Shown: positions 27,622 to 36,565, numbered from the stretch's first letter. The stretch is 64,000 nucleotides of DNA from UBA5336 sp964415675 (GCA_964415675.1 CAYQBG010000009.1:95097-159096), one strand, 5' to 3'. The notes: generated from the letters alone by a model not told the origin. Translations and numbers: made by a program.

Positions 27622-28464
27622 CTAAAACATATCAGTCCGGCTCATGAAAAGGTTCTGGCTCGCAGTCGTACCAAGGCCACTGCCTCCCCCAAGCAGTGTC
27701 AACGCAACGCTCGCGGGGGTAAATGCCTGCGAACCACTACTGACGGCCTGCATGGCATGAAAACGTTCAATGACCCTATCGGTGACCGCTGTGTCTGCCA
27801 AATCGGACAAACGCCTGACACCAAGTGTTGTTGCGACACGGTCCTGGAGGATCTCGGATTGTTTTTCAATATCCAGCTTGTTGATATCAGATGGCAGATT
27901 AAGCGCCGTTTCAAGCACCCTCCTCATGGGAACATTGCCAAGCAATTTGAATGCGATCGCTTCGTCGGTCGAGCTGGATTGCGCCAGATCACCGATGCGC
28001 GCTTCATAATTGAGAGCAAGGCGCATGTCATTGTCGACCTCACCGACAGCGAGCCGGAACGAAGCCGCCTCGAAATCGTCCAGTATCGCCTGGGTTTGCG
28101 TCTCGGAGAGGCTGATCTGACCATCTTGCGGAGAAAACGCTTCCGCGAATGCGATGTAATCGGCGTTGCCCAGTCGGGACAGGAAGGGACTTTGGGGTAG
28201 CGTCGACTCCTTCAGGACTTTTTCAATGAAACCCCGCTTCCATTCCTCACCTTCAAGACCAAAGGCTGTCAGGCTGGTCCGCATCAGGCGGCGATCATCG
28301 AGAAATGACTCAAGAGATATCGGGCTCGACAGGCGTTCCTTCAGATAGGTGGCGTCTGCGCGCACCTGCGAGGTGCTGGAATAGGTCTCGAGCTGACGGT
28401 CGTATGTCGCCTTCAAAAGCGTCCACCCGCCGAGACCTGACTGGGTTATGGCCGGAGTGAACAT
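27622..28464 (-). CDS. DUF1217 flagellar-locus protein
   Basis: A 280-residue, mostly helical protein of the DUF1217 family, found in alphaproteobacterial flagellar clusters and sometimes called a flagellar basal-body protein. Visible features are SPISLESFLDDRRLMRTSLTA near residue 50 and a C-terminal stretch with Gly and Ser. No signal peptide or membrane segment is seen. It is the last gene of flaF-flbT-DUF1217, starting six bases after flbT. The exact role is unknown. Confidence 0.75.
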   Translation of the reverse strand: MFTPAITQSGLGGWTLLKATYDRQLETYSSTSQVRADATYLKERLSSPISLESFLDDRRLMRTSLTAFGLEGEEWKRGFIEKVLKESTLPQSPFLSRLGNADYIAFAEAFSPQDGQISLSETQTQAILDDFEAASFRLAVGEVDNDMRLALNYEARIGDLAQSSSTDEAIAFKLLGNVPMRRVLETALNLPSDINKLDIEKQSEILQDRVATTLGVRRLSDLADTAVTDRVIERFHAMQAVSSGSQAFTPASVALTLLGGGSGLGTTASQNLFMSRTDMF

Positions 28465-28470
28465 TTGCGA

Positions 28471-28887
28471 TTACGCCACGTCTGCAGTTTTCCGGGAATG
28501 GGAAAGCAGATGGCTTTCGACAAGAATCATCTGCCGTAAATGACACATGGCCGAAAAGTAATTGCTCTGATCAATCATAGACAGCAATTTTGGAACAAAC
28601 TCGGAATTGATCGTGCTGAAAACATCCTGAAGCTGCCGGCACTCCGATTGCAGCGCTGGCAGGACTTGCTCCTTCTCAATATCACCCGTGATGATGAGCT
28701 GGATCGCGAAATAGACGCGCTTGACAGGACTATCGACCTCTTCGGGTCGAAGGGCATCCCGACACCTCAGGACACGCGCATTGCCGTCCCTGATGCGCAC
28801 GCTGGCCGGCCGGTCGCCATTCTCCAGCACCGCGCCATTGATGATGAACCTTTCACCGGCCCCTAGCTTTAGCACAAGTCCCGACAC
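28471..28887 (-). CDS. flbT: FlbT, flagellin translation regulator
   Basis: A 138-residue RNA-binding regulator. In Caulobacter, FlbT binds the flagellin mRNA leader and lowers its stability until the hook is complete. Family features are visible: LKLGAGERFIINGAVLENGDRP at the start, RVYFAIQLIITGD in the middle and a helical C terminus. It follows flaF by two bases, the standard pair, just downstream of flagellin. Confidence 0.93.
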   Translation of the reverse strand: MSGLVLKLGAGERFIINGAVLENGDRPASVRIRDGNARVLRCRDALRPEEVDSPVKRVYFAIQLIITGDIEKEQVLPALQSECRQLQDVFSTINSEFVPKLLSMIDQSNYFSAMCHLRQMILVESHLLSHSRKTADVA

Positions 28888-28889
28888 GA

Positions 28890-29276
28890 TCAGGCGGCCT
28901 CGATCGACGGCGAGTCTGCTTCAGTTTCGAGGCCCTTGATGATCGTCTCGTTTATTTCGACAATATCTTCAATACTGCCAGAGCCCGACAGTATGGACAT
29001 GCTCTCGCGTCTTACAAATTCGGCCAGCTGCAACAGCGAGCGCCGTGTGTCGTCCTGGAGAGCATTCCCAGGACGCATGAGGTCAGCGGCGAGCACAGTC
29101 CAGAGTTCAAGGTTCCGGCTGACCGCATCAGCCCACATTGCGAGATTGCGCGGAGGTGTCGCGTCAACATTCCGGAGCTCTGCGGTGATCTGTCTGAAGA
29201 CCGCCAGTTCCAATTGCTTGTCATCCATCGTGCGGCTTGTGACCGCCCCATAGGCCTTGTACGCGACGTTCTGCAA
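28890..29276 (-). CDS. flaF: FlaF, flagellin synthesis activator
   Basis: A 128-residue soluble helical protein; in Caulobacter it is needed for flagellin translation and opposes FlbT. Recognisable by AYGAVTSRTMDDKQLELAVFRQITAEL and NLELWTVLAADLM. It lies 69 bases after the flagellin stop, behind a strong hairpin. Confidence 0.92.
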   Translation of the reverse strand: MQNVAYKAYGAVTSRTMDDKQLELAVFRQITAELRNVDATPPRNLAMWADAVSRNLELWTVLAADLMRPGNALQDDTRRSLLQLAEFVRRESMSILSGSGSIEDIVEINETIIKGLETEADSPSIEAA

Positions 29277-29307
29277 ATCCAGCTCCTGATTGGCTCGAAT
29301 AGGTAAA

Positions 29308-29333
29308 GGCCCGGGCCGCTAGCGGCCCGGGCC
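29308..29333 (-). terminator. GC-rich hairpin after flagellin
   Basis: GGCCCGGGCCGC and its complement form a perfect 12-base stem with a two-base centre. On the minus strand it is followed by only TTTACC, so it may be a weak terminator or an mRNA-stabilising end that makes flagellin more abundant than flaF-flbT. Confidence 0.65.
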
Positions 29334-29344
29334 CGTTGAAATGC

Positions 29345-30592
29345 CTAGCGGAAGAGCGACAGCAGGTTCTGCGGCGCCTGGTTGGCAATAGACAGCGCCT
29401 GGGTACCCAGCTGCTGCTGCACCTGAAGGGCCTGCAGCTTGGCCGAGGCCGACTCCATATCCGCGTCGGTCAGGCCGCCGATGCCGGAGGTCAGGGAATC
29501 AACCAGCGTGCTCACGAACTCGCTCTGATTTTCGATCCGGCCCTGTGAGGAACCGAAAGAAGCGGCTGCGTCGACCGACGTCTGGATGAGACCTTCAACG
29601 GCCGTCAGTGCCGAAGTGGCCCCGGCAGCGCTTGTCACATCGATCGTGGCCAGATTTCCAAGGCCGCCTACGCTCGTGCCGGCTGTGCCGCCGGTCGCAC
29701 TCTCAGCCGTGATGTCGATGTCGTCGCCGGAACTGTTGGTGATCGAGATCGTGTCGTCAGCGCGAGAGACCGAATAGTTGGTTTCGCCGGTGGCCGCGAA
29801 GAAATTCGAGACCTGGTTCTGCAGATTCGCCGCGACAGAGTTCAGGCTGTCATCTGCGCCCGCAACATACTCGAAAGTGCGCTGACCGAGGCTGTTGGCA
29901 CCGCCACTGTCGTCGAGAACAATACGGTAGCTGGTGCCGTCAGCAACGCTTGCAATCTGGATGTCCTGCGTTGCTGCATCGCCAACTGTTGCAGCCGTGC
30001 CGGCATTGGTGCCGCCATTGTCGATAATCGACGTGTCGGTCACCGCAGTGCCGCCGAATGTCGCCCCGGTGGCCGAATTGCTGAGGGACAGGTCCTGACG
30101 GGCAACGGAAATGTATGAGGCCGCCACTGTTCCTGAGGAGTCGCGGTCCAGCGACGAAAGCACCTGGACATCAGCCGACGAGTTGCCGTCAATGAGGTTG
30201 AGACCATTGAACTGCGCGGCGCCCACAATCGATTCGATCTGATCACGCAGCGCACCGATATCCGTCTGGACCTTGCTCCGATCGACGTTCTCCTCCTGCG
30301 CAGAAACAATCAGACCCTTCATGTCGGTGAGCATGTCGGTGATCTGCTCAGACGCAGCACGCGCCACTCCGACCGTTGAAGACCCCAGATTGAGGGAGTC
30401 GCTGATCTGCTGGAACCCCTGCACATCGCTCGACATCACGGTAGAAATCGACCAGATGGCAGCATTGTCCTTGGCATTTGCCACTTTCTTGCCTGTTGAG
30501 ATTTCGTTCTGAACCGTTTCGAGGCCGCGATTGATATTGCGGAGGGTATCGAGCGCGACCATCGCGCTGTTGTTCGTAAGAATACTGGACAT
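29345..30592 (-). CDS. fliC: Flagellin
   Basis: The filament subunit, 415 residues. The conserved N-terminal D0/D1 helices (SILTNNSAMVALDTLRNINRGL to AAQFNGLNLIDG) and the C-terminal helices (SQGRIENQSEFVSTLVDSLT to LSIANQAPQNLLSLFR) flank a Thr/Ala/Gly-rich variable middle of roughly 200 residues that should face outwards. It is longer than the roughly 275-residue Caulobacter flagellins. The 150-base leader before the start is the likely FlbT target. Only one flagellin gene is in the window. Confidence 0.96.
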   Translation of the reverse strand: MSSILTNNSAMVALDTLRNINRGLETVQNEISTGKKVANAKDNAAIWSISTVMSSDVQGFQQISDSLNLGSSTVGVARAASEQITDMLTDMKGLIVSAQEENVDRSKVQTDIGALRDQIESIVGAAQFNGLNLIDGNSSADVQVLSSLDRDSSGTVAASYISVARQDLSLSNSATGATFGGTAVTDTSIIDNGGTNAGTAATVGDAATQDIQIASVADGTSYRIVLDDSGGANSLGQRTFEYVAGADDSLNSVAANLQNQVSNFFAATGETNYSVSRADDTISITNSSGDDIDITAESATGGTAGTSVGGLGNLATIDVTSAAGATSALTAVEGLIQTSVDAAASFGSSQGRIENQSEFVSTLVDSLTSGIGGLTDADMESASAKLQALQVQQQLGTQALSIANQAPQNLLSLFR

Positions 30593-30741
30593 GAGTCTGC
30601 CTTGTCAGTTGGCCCGGCACGTACACGCGGGCAGTGGCCGGATGGTTTTTACGTCGTCCTGACTTAGAAGTATTACTAGCAACACGTCCTGGTTACCTGA
30701 TAGACGTCTTACCCACCTTCCGTGTATATCTGGTTAATTTA

Positions 30742-31155
30742 TCAGCGACTCACTGAGTATCCTCCCCCAGACCGCTGAAATCGCTTCTTCTCACCTTTGC
30801 TTGTGTAGGCTCCGACTTCCACGATTTCTTGAATTGAACTCATTCTGCGTATCAAAGAGTCCAGTCCGGACCGTATAGACTCCATATGTTGTCTGTTTTC
30901 GTCGGCCAGGTCATGTACAGATCTGATCAAATGAATTTCGGAAGGACTGAGTGGCTGGTCGGCCTGTGCAGCCACCGCACTCTCGAACTCGAACAAGGCG
31001 CGGCGCTTGTCATCCAACAGGGCGCAAGCCTCGGCGACCTTGCCAGCAAGCAGGCAAGCGCGCTCACGCAGCAATACGTCCAGCACATGCCTGGCAGCCG
31101 GGTCCAATGCCATTGCAGTCACGCCAACCTCGTCAGTCTTGCCTGGTGAGACCAT
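30742..31155 (-). CDS. flgN: FlgN-like export chaperone
   Basis: A 123-137 residue helical protein matching small FlgN-type chaperones that escort the hook-filament junction proteins FlgK and FlgL. Long amphipathic helices (LDVLLRERACLLAGKVAEACALLDDKR) and the C-terminal tail AYTSKGEKKRFQ support this. The start is unsettled: ATG at 31155 overlaps the flgJ end by 23 bases with AAGAG upstream, ATG at 31113 lies 19 bases after it. Identification is by size, context and general pattern. Confidence 0.62.
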   Translation of the reverse strand: MVSPGKTDEVGVTAMALDPAARHVLDVLLRERACLLAGKVAEACALLDDKRRALFEFESAVAAQADQPLSPSEIHLIRSVHDLADENRQHMESIRSGLDSLIRRMSSIQEIVEVGAYTSKGEKKRFQRSGGGYSVSR

Positions 31156-31444
31156 AAGCTCTTGCCACTTCACGCCCCAGCCCGAGCGGTTGGGATTCTG
31201 CCAGATCGGAAGCCACATGCTCAAGAATCAGCCTGGAAAAACCGGATGCATGGCCTCCGGCTCCGCGAACGAGGGCGCCCTCGAAGCCTGTATGACTCAG
31301 CAACTCGGCCCACAGCAAAGCCTCCATTTCACCAAGCACACTTGAACTAATCGGCGCCTCATTGGGCACGTCACTACTATTCGAGCCAATTTTGGCGCCT
31401 TGAGAAGCATTAAAAATGCTGGCAGAGGAAGAATCTATGTTCAT
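31133..31444 (-). CDS. flgJ: FlgJ/CheL-type rod-binding protein
   Basis: A 103-residue single-domain version of the FlgJ N-terminal rod-binding domain, which caps rod assembly in the periplasm; no muramidase domain. The stretch LGEMEALLWAELLSHTGFEGALVRGAGGH, ending in FSRLILEHVASDLA, is the rod-binding core. The frame extends to 31513, but the ATG at 31444 is preferred. A CtrA-like box lies about 42 bases upstream, shared with divergent fliK. Confidence 0.78.
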   Translation of the reverse strand: MNIDSSSASIFNASQGAKIGSNSSDVPNEAPISSSVLGEMEALLWAELLSHTGFEGALVRGAGGHASGFSRLILEHVASDLAESQPLGLGREVARAYGLTRQD

Positions 31445-31485
31445 TTCAGCTCCGTGTATAAATACAATAGATTCTGTAAACACGT

Positions 31486-31500
31486 TAACGAAGAGTTTAT
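31486..31500. promoter_or_regulatory. CtrA-like box between flgJ and fliK
   Basis: TTAACGAAGAGTTTA fits TTAA-N7-TTTA, one base from the CtrA consensus TTAA-N7-TTAA. It lies 42 bases before flgJ and 49 bases before fliK, so it could control both directions. Confidence 0.6.
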
Positions 31501-31548
31501 TCAATTTCGCCATGCATGATTACTAAGTTGTTCAGGATCGTCAGCTCA

Positions 31549-32616
31549 ATGGAAATCTTGAAAGTGAATGCAGCGACGAGGCAGCCTTCCAAGGCATCCC
31601 AGGACGTCGCGGCGGAAGTCCAGGGGGCGACTTTTGCAAAGACCTTCCATAAGGTCCGCCTCGGTGAGGCAGACGATCCGACCCAGGTGGATAAGGCCCG
31701 CCCTGTTGAGGGAGACGATCCGTCTCAGGCGGACCAGGCCGGCGAAGCTCCGACACTTTTGTTGAATGGCGACAGACTGCGCCCAGAAGCCACGAGCTCG
31801 GATGCCAGTGCTTTAACAGGCAAGATTGTTCCGACGGGCGAGCATGTTCCGACTGGCGAGGATGTTCCGACGGGCAAGCATGTGGGCGAATTGCCGACGG
31901 GCACGGAACCGGAGATTGGCGCGCTCGATCTTGTTGGAAAGCATGCCCCGACAGATGATGGCTTTGAACCCAGGATCACCGAACACGACCGCAGTACTTC
32001 GACGCTGTTAGCCGCCTCAAGCAAAAATCTGATAGCGGCACTCAGCCCGGGCCATCCGACAGTGGCTGGCGAGACAGCGATCGTCTCCCCGAACCTTTCA
32101 GCGAACATCCTGCCTGCCGGAATTGCGACCCCACATGCGGCCATGCCGATGGCGACGATCCCGGGCGCCATACTCAGCCCGGCAGTTTCCATGGTTGCGG
32201 AATTGCCGCTTCATGTTGCCCAGCATGTGTCTTCCGCAGCTGGCAATCCAGAACGGCTGGTCGTGCAACTCGACCCACCGGAACTGGGCCGCGTCTCGAT
32301 CGACTTCCAGTATGACGCTCGTGGCGTGCAGCAAGTCCTGGTGACAGGCGAGACCCCCGAAGCGGTTCGGCAACTACGTATGATGCAGGCGGAACTGGCC
32401 CAATCGCTGGATCGCTTTGGGATCGGCGGCGGTAATTTGCTCTTTGAACAATCCGACTCAGACAATCGGGACCGTGGCGGAGGTGAGCCCTCACCCCGCA
32501 ATGCGACAAACGGCGACGAATCAGGTCCGTCAATCCAGCACTCAGGCACAGCGCTCCCCAAAGGGGATCATCCAGACCGCCTGGGTCGGACGGATGGCCT
32601 GGATATCAGACTTTGA
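31549..32616 (+). CDS. fliK: Flagellar hook-length control protein FliK
   Basis: A 355-residue secreted ruler that stops hook growth and switches export to filament subunits. The N-terminal two thirds is low-complexity and includes three tandem copies of VPTGEH-like hexapeptides (31828-31881). The C-terminal FliK domain is clear: RLVVQLDPPELGRVSIDFQY and ETPEAVRQLRMMQAELAQSLDRFGI. The ATG at 31549 is chosen over 31516. flgD follows after 21 bases. Confidence 0.9.
   Translation: MEILKVNAATRQPSKASQDVAAEVQGATFAKTFHKVRLGEADDPTQVDKARPVEGDDPSQADQAGEAPTLLLNGDRLRPEATSSDASALTGKIVPTGEHVPTGEDVPTGKHVGELPTGTEPEIGALDLVGKHAPTDDGFEPRITEHDRSTSTLLAASSKNLIAALSPGHPTVAGETAIVSPNLSANILPAGIATPHAAMPMATIPGAILSPAVSMVAELPLHVAQHVSSAAGNPERLVVQLDPPELGRVSIDFQYDARGVQQVLVTGETPEAVRQLRMMQAELAQSLDRFGIGGGNLLFEQSDSDNRDRGGGEPSPRNATNGDESGPSIQHSGTALPKGDHPDRLGRTDGLDIRL
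31828..31881 (+). repeat. Three 18-base tandem repeats in fliK
   Basis: GTTCCGACGGGCGAGCAT occurs three times in a row with one or two changes per copy, encoding VPTGEH, VPTGED and VPTGKH. A change in copy number would keep the frame and change ruler length. Confidence 0.85.
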
Positions 32617-32637
32617 GAACAGACAGGACAAACACCA

Positions 32638-33303
32638 ATGACAGAAATCATTCCACCGACTGCAAGCCAGACCGCAACCTCACGAAACCCTGACAGTCAG
32701 GCGCCAAACTCCGTCGGTGAGGAGTTCAACAGTTTCATTAAGTTGCTTACGGCGCAGGTCCAGAATCAGGACCCGCTCGAACCGATGGATTCGACTCAGT
32801 TTGTCGAACAGCTCGCGACCTTTTCGTCTCTCGAGCAGCAGGTGCGCTCAAATGAGAAACTCGATTCGATAGCTTCGATGATCGGTCAACTCCAAGGCGC
32901 CATGGCAGGAGACTGGCTGGGCAAGGAGGTTTCGGTGCCATCCAACCATATCCAGTTCAATGGTGAGCCCATCGAAATCGAAACGGATGTCCCGGCATTG
33001 GCGGAGAATGCCAATTTCACTATCCGCGATATCGCAGGCGGACTGGTCTGGTCAGAGACTGTGAGAAGCGGCACATCGCGCCTGGCATGGAACGGAGAAC
33101 AGCTCTCGGGCGGCACGGCGCCGGCCGGTCAGGTCTACATGATGAATGTCGAACTGTCCGAAAATGGCGAGAATCTCGGATCAGTCGCACCCAGGGTGAT
33201 CACATCGGTCACCGACCTCGCATCTGAACAGGGACAGTGGCGGTTGGCAACGGCGGCTGGCATCACTGCGGACATGAAGGATGCGCGACCTCTGGCTTTT
33301 TAA
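32638..33303 (+). CDS. flgD: Flagellar hook-cap protein FlgD
   Basis: A 221-residue scaffold needed to polymerise hook protein FlgE. The N-terminal signature FNSFIKLLTAQVQNQDPLEPMDSTQFVEQLATFSSLEQ is diagnostic, followed by a FlgD Ig-like/Tudor part (about 95-200) with TVRSGTSRLAWNGEQLSGGTAPAGQVY-type strands. Same operon as fliK. Confidence 0.96.
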   Translation: MTEIIPPTASQTATSRNPDSQAPNSVGEEFNSFIKLLTAQVQNQDPLEPMDSTQFVEQLATFSSLEQQVRSNEKLDSIASMIGQLQGAMAGDWLGKEVSVPSNHIQFNGEPIEIETDVPALAENANFTIRDIAGGLVWSETVRSGTSRLAWNGEQLSGGTAPAGQVYMMNVELSENGENLGSVAPRVITSVTDLASEQGQWRLATAAGITADMKDARPLAF

Positions 33304-33376
33304 GCTAGACATCCGGCGGATACCAGAGCGCAAACTCCCGCAAGGGCCATCCATCTGGGGTCTGAAAGACTTGTTG

Positions 33377-33922
33377 TCAGCGCGCCTGAAGGTCCTGCTT
33401 GGCGAGATCGAGTATCAGGACATTCTCAATCCCGGTGGGCACGACATCCTTCAACTCCATCAGCAACATTGAGCGTATCGTCTCGTAATTCTCTGCATTA
33501 GTCAGGTTTTGCAGGGTGTGCCCATCGCCACTGAGCTTGATAAGTGCCGTCATGATCGTATCGCGCAGTTTGGGTTCGAGAGAAAACAATTGCTGTGAAA
33601 CAGCTGAATCGGCTTCAATATTGATATTGAGGATGACGAGACTTTCGACCTTTCCGTCATTCAGAACGGGAACGATAAACTCCCGGCTGAACTTATAGTA
33701 GAAAACGTCCCGAGGCGAATCGCCTTTTTTGGAGTCCTTGCCCTTGGCGTGACCACCTGAGGGCTCATTCTTGTCCGCGTCGGACTTCTTACCTGGCGCA
33801 GCTCCCGCCTGAGAGCCGTCAGCGGCGTCGCCACCGGTCAGGAAGGATTTGAGGTAATGTCCCGCAAAGCCGCCAAGGATTACGCAGACGGCCAAAATCA
33901 GTGCTGTGATGGCATTCGTCAA
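33377..33922 (-). CDS. fliL: FliL-family basal-body protein, copy 1
   Basis: A 181-residue single-pass membrane protein: helix ITALILAVCVILGGFAGHYL, then a Lys/Asp/Gly-rich periplasmic linker (about 30-70), then a FliL domain (YYKFSREFIVPVLNDGKVESLVILNINIEAD; LRDTIMTALIKL). FliL surrounds the stator and supports torque. It is the last gene of fliM-motA-...-flgH, 15 bases after flgH. A second FliL is encoded at 50,613. Confidence 0.88.
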   Translation of the reverse strand: MTNAITALILAVCVILGGFAGHYLKSFLTGGDAADGSQAGAAPGKKSDADKNEPSGGHAKGKDSKKGDSPRDVFYYKFSREFIVPVLNDGKVESLVILNINIEADSAVSQQLFSLEPKLRDTIMTALIKLSGDGHTLQNLTNAENYETIRSMLLMELKDVVPTGIENVLILDLAKQDLQAR

Positions 33923-33937
33923 AGCCGGCTACCCCTT

Positions 33938-34639
33938 TCAGAACGGAACAAACCTGTCGAGAAGCCGCGGGACGGCGGCGCGGCCCATCGCGCCGGTCGC
34001 CTCGCCCTCACTGACATATGAAAACTGGGCGTCGGCGATCTTCTCGTATGACACCGTATTGGTCCGGGTGATGTCCTGCGACCGGATCACACCGGAGACC
34101 ATCAGATACCGGAGCTCATTGCTGACGAGTGTCTGCTGGTAGCCGTGAATGATGAGATTGCCGTTCGGCTCCACGCCAACGACCCGAGCCGAGAGCCTGA
34201 ACGTGACCTGTTCTGCACGGTTCACCCGACCGGTGCCGCTCATCTCGGATTGCCGGTCGAAGTCAAATGCCGGCGAGAGACTGCTATTGTTAGGCAGGAC
34301 GCTGCCTGCGAGATCCGGCAGTCCGAAAAGTGCCGCGATGTCCAGCTTTTCCTGCGAGTCCCGCGAGCGTGACCTCGACGATTGCATGCTGGCCTGGTCG
34401 TTCATCTGGACGACCACGGTCAGGAGGTCGCCGACATCCTTTGCGCGCCGAAGCGCGAGGAGCGATGTTGGCGAAGTGTCCCAGAGCGAAGCGGGAGACG
34501 ACTTTTGGTCTGAAACGTGTCTGGGCATCACCGGATATTGGTTGGCTGCAGGTACTATCGGCTCCGGGCCGGGCGCTGGAGCCGATGTGCAGGCAGATAT
34601 TGCAAGCGCGAAAGCCGGAGCCGTCAAAAAATATCTCAT
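33938..34639 (-). CDS. flgH: Flagellar L-ring protein FlgH
   Basis: The outer-membrane ring lipoprotein, 233 residues. The signal peptide ends in ISAC (lipobox), so Cys lipidation is predicted. Core family pieces are SPASLWDTSPTSLLALRRAKDVGDLLTVVVQMNDQASM and the C-terminal IIHGYQQTLVSNELRYLMVSGVIRSQDI. The start at 34639 overlaps the flgA stop (ATGA). Confidence 0.95.
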   Translation of the reverse strand: MRYFLTAPAFALAISACTSAPAPGPEPIVPAANQYPVMPRHVSDQKSSPASLWDTSPTSLLALRRAKDVGDLLTVVVQMNDQASMQSSRSRSRDSQEKLDIAALFGLPDLAGSVLPNNSSLSPAFDFDRQSEMSGTGRVNRAEQVTFRLSARVVGVEPNGNLIIHGYQQTLVSNELRYLMVSGVIRSQDITRTNTVSYEKIADAQFSYVSEGEATGAMGRAAVPRLLDRFVPF

Positions 34640-35034
34640 TTCACCAGCACCCATCCGCCTTCCTGTACGGTCCCCTGAATCATGTTCCGCGACGTGGTGT
34701 TGAGCACCCTCACAGATTCATTCAATGCGGCGGCAGACATTGCGCGGCCCGAAGCCGTAATCTCCATCGGTCCACTGACATATTTCAGGGTGACGATCTG
34801 ATTGCGCTCAACAATACGTGCAGGACGGGTATTCGATGCGCTGATCGTTTGCCCGGAATAGACGGTCCTGCGAACTTCCCGGCCATAGAGTTCCGTTCCT
34901 CCGCTCCGGTCATCTGGACCAGCGTTTTCAGGAGTGACCTGGTCGCCGGCGCGAATGACGTCGGTGGCCACGAGAGCCGATGCGCTTGCCCCGAAAAGGG
35001 CGGCGGAAAAGAGGAGGACAGAAAGCTTGATCAT
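34636..35034 (-). CDS. flgA: P-ring assembly chaperone FlgA
   Basis: A 132-residue periplasmic protein helping FlgI form the P-ring. Signal peptide (LSVLLFSAALFGASASA), then an SAF-like domain with VYSGQTISASNTRPARIVERNQIVTLKYVSGPMEITASGRAM and the terminal VLNTTSRNMIQGTVQEGGWV. The frame is open far upstream within flgG, but the signal peptide fixes the ATG at 35034. Short for the family, which is usual in alphaproteobacteria. Confidence 0.92.
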   Translation of the reverse strand: MIKLSVLLFSAALFGASASALVATDVIRAGDQVTPENAGPDDRSGGTELYGREVRRTVYSGQTISASNTRPARIVERNQIVTLKYVSGPMEITASGRAMSAAALNESVRVLNTTSRNMIQGTVQEGGWVLVK

Positions 35035-35038
35035 TGGA

Positions 35039-35824
35039 TTATCTGAGCCTCGTGGTCGCGGCCAGCATTTCATCCGAGGCCGTGATGACCTTTGAATTGA
35101 GTTCATAACCGCGCTGGGCCTCAATGAGCTCGGAAATCTCGCGGACCACATCAACAGCAGACCCCTCAAGATAACCCTGGCGCAGAATGCCTGTCCCCTC
35201 GACACCGGGAACCAGTCGGGTCGGTGCACCCGTCGCCTCGGTTTCGCGAAACATGTTGTCACCTATAGCCTCCAGCCCCTTCTCATTGACGAAACGGACC
35301 AGCGAAATCGCGCCGATCGGCTGACCCTCGGCCTCACCGTCGAAATAGGCAACGACTTCGCCGTCGCGGCTGACGGATATGCGGCGCGCGTCTTCCGGGA
35401 TCACGATACCGTCCGCGATGGGGTATCCATCCATGGTGACGATCTCCCCCTGAGGCGAACGGCTGAGCTTGCCGTCACGGGTGTAGGCCGACTCGCCTGA
35501 TGGCAGCGTGACCTCAAGGAACCCGGCTCCGTCGATCGCGAGATCGAGTTCAGCTCCTGTTTCTCGCATGGCGCCCTGGCTGATCTGCATCGAAACCGTC
35601 GATGGCCGCACACCTGTGCCGAGCTGGATTCCCGCCGGCACAATGGTTCCGACCTGGGACGTGATCGTTCCCGGACTGAGATGCTGCTGGTACATCAGGT
35701 CGGAAAACTCGGCGACCCTGGGGCGGTAGGCCGCCGTACTCATATTCGCGATATTGTTAGAGATGACATCGACACGCATCTGCTGCGCAGCCATCCCGGT
35801 TGCTGCAATCTGAAGGGCTTTCAT
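35039..35824 (-). CDS. flgG: Distal rod protein FlgG
   Basis: A 261-residue rod subunit. N-terminal LQIAATGMAAQQMRVDVISNNIANMSTAAYRP, middle LDLAIDGAGFLEVTLPSGESAYTRDGKLSRS and C-terminal YLEGSAVDVVREISELIEAQRGYELNSKVI are all hallmarks of FlgG. It lies four bases before flgA and 27 bases after flgF. Confidence 0.96.
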   Translation of the reverse strand: MKALQIAATGMAAQQMRVDVISNNIANMSTAAYRPRVAEFSDLMYQQHLSPGTITSQVGTIVPAGIQLGTGVRPSTVSMQISQGAMRETGAELDLAIDGAGFLEVTLPSGESAYTRDGKLSRSPQGEIVTMDGYPIADGIVIPEDARRISVSRDGEVVAYFDGEAEGQPIGAISLVRFVNEKGLEAIGDNMFRETEATGAPTRLVPGVEGTGILRQGYLEGSAVDVVREISELIEAQRGYELNSKVITASDEMLAATTRLR

Positions 35825-35851
35825 TTCAGGGCTCCTTGTCTTCTTGCGGCA

Positions 35852-36565
35852 TCATCGTTCCCGAAGTGCCGTGATGATCCGGCTCACGCGTTCATCTTCT
35901 CGATCCATAAGCGCCTGTCCGGCCTCATAGGCTCGCTGCACGTCTATGAGGCGCGCCAATTCGATAACCGGCGAGACATTTGACTGTTCGAGCGCGCCCT
36001 GAACCACGTGGCTCTGTTCGACGACTTCAGTTCCGTTTGGCGCGACGTAGTAGGTGTTAGCGTCGCGTTCCAGCTGCCCGTTCGGAATGACGACCCCCAC
36101 CCGACCGATCAAAAGCCCGCCTGCCGAGATCGTTCCGTCACTGGCCACATTCAGCTGGCTGGCCTCTTGCGGAATATCAATGGGCGCGCCGCCATCGTCG
36201 AGCACCGGATTTCCGGTACCGTCAATCAACTGGCCGTCCGGCGATATCTGCATGTGCCCGGCTCGTGTCAGGCGAACGCCCTGAGGCGTCTCTACTGTGA
36301 AAAAACCTTCGCCCTGGATTGCAAGGTCCAGGTCAGCGCCTGTCTGACGCAATGCGCCTTCGGCCTCCTGATAATAATTGCCCGCCAGATGCCCCATGGA
36401 AACCGATGGAGCACCCGCCCCTCTCATCTGCACCAGTTCGGCAAATACCGCGCGACTGGCACGATAACCGGTCGTTCCAGAGTTCGCCAGGTTGTTGGCG
36501 ACAACCTGCATCTCCTTTGCCAGCCCGTCCTGTCGGGCGATGGCGGCATAGACGGCGTTCGACAT
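35852..36565 (-). CDS. flgF: Proximal rod protein FlgF
   Basis: A 237-residue rod subunit of the FlgF/FlgG type (NAVYAAIARQDGLAKEMQVVANNLANSGTTGYRA; LDLAIQGEGFFTVETPQGVRLTRAGHMQIS; C-terminal IELARLIDVQRAYEAGQALMDRED). Its ATG overlaps the stop of the upstream gene (TGATG), so translation is coupled. Confidence 0.95.
   Translation of the reverse strand: MSNAVYAAIARQDGLAKEMQVVANNLANSGTTGYRASRAVFAELVQMRGAGAPSVSMGHLAGNYYQEAEGALRQTGADLDLAIQGEGFFTVETPQGVRLTRAGHMQISPDGQLIDGTGNPVLDDGGAPIDIPQEASQLNVASDGTISAGGLLIGRVGVVIPNGQLERDANTYYVAPNGTEVVEQSHVVQGALEQSNVSPVIELARLIDVQRAYEAGQALMDREDERVSRIITALRER

Noticed and set aside
30593..30741. Sigma-54 (GG-N10-GC) promoter for flagellin
   Set aside because: The nearest candidate has only seven bases between GG and GC, so the spacing is wrong.
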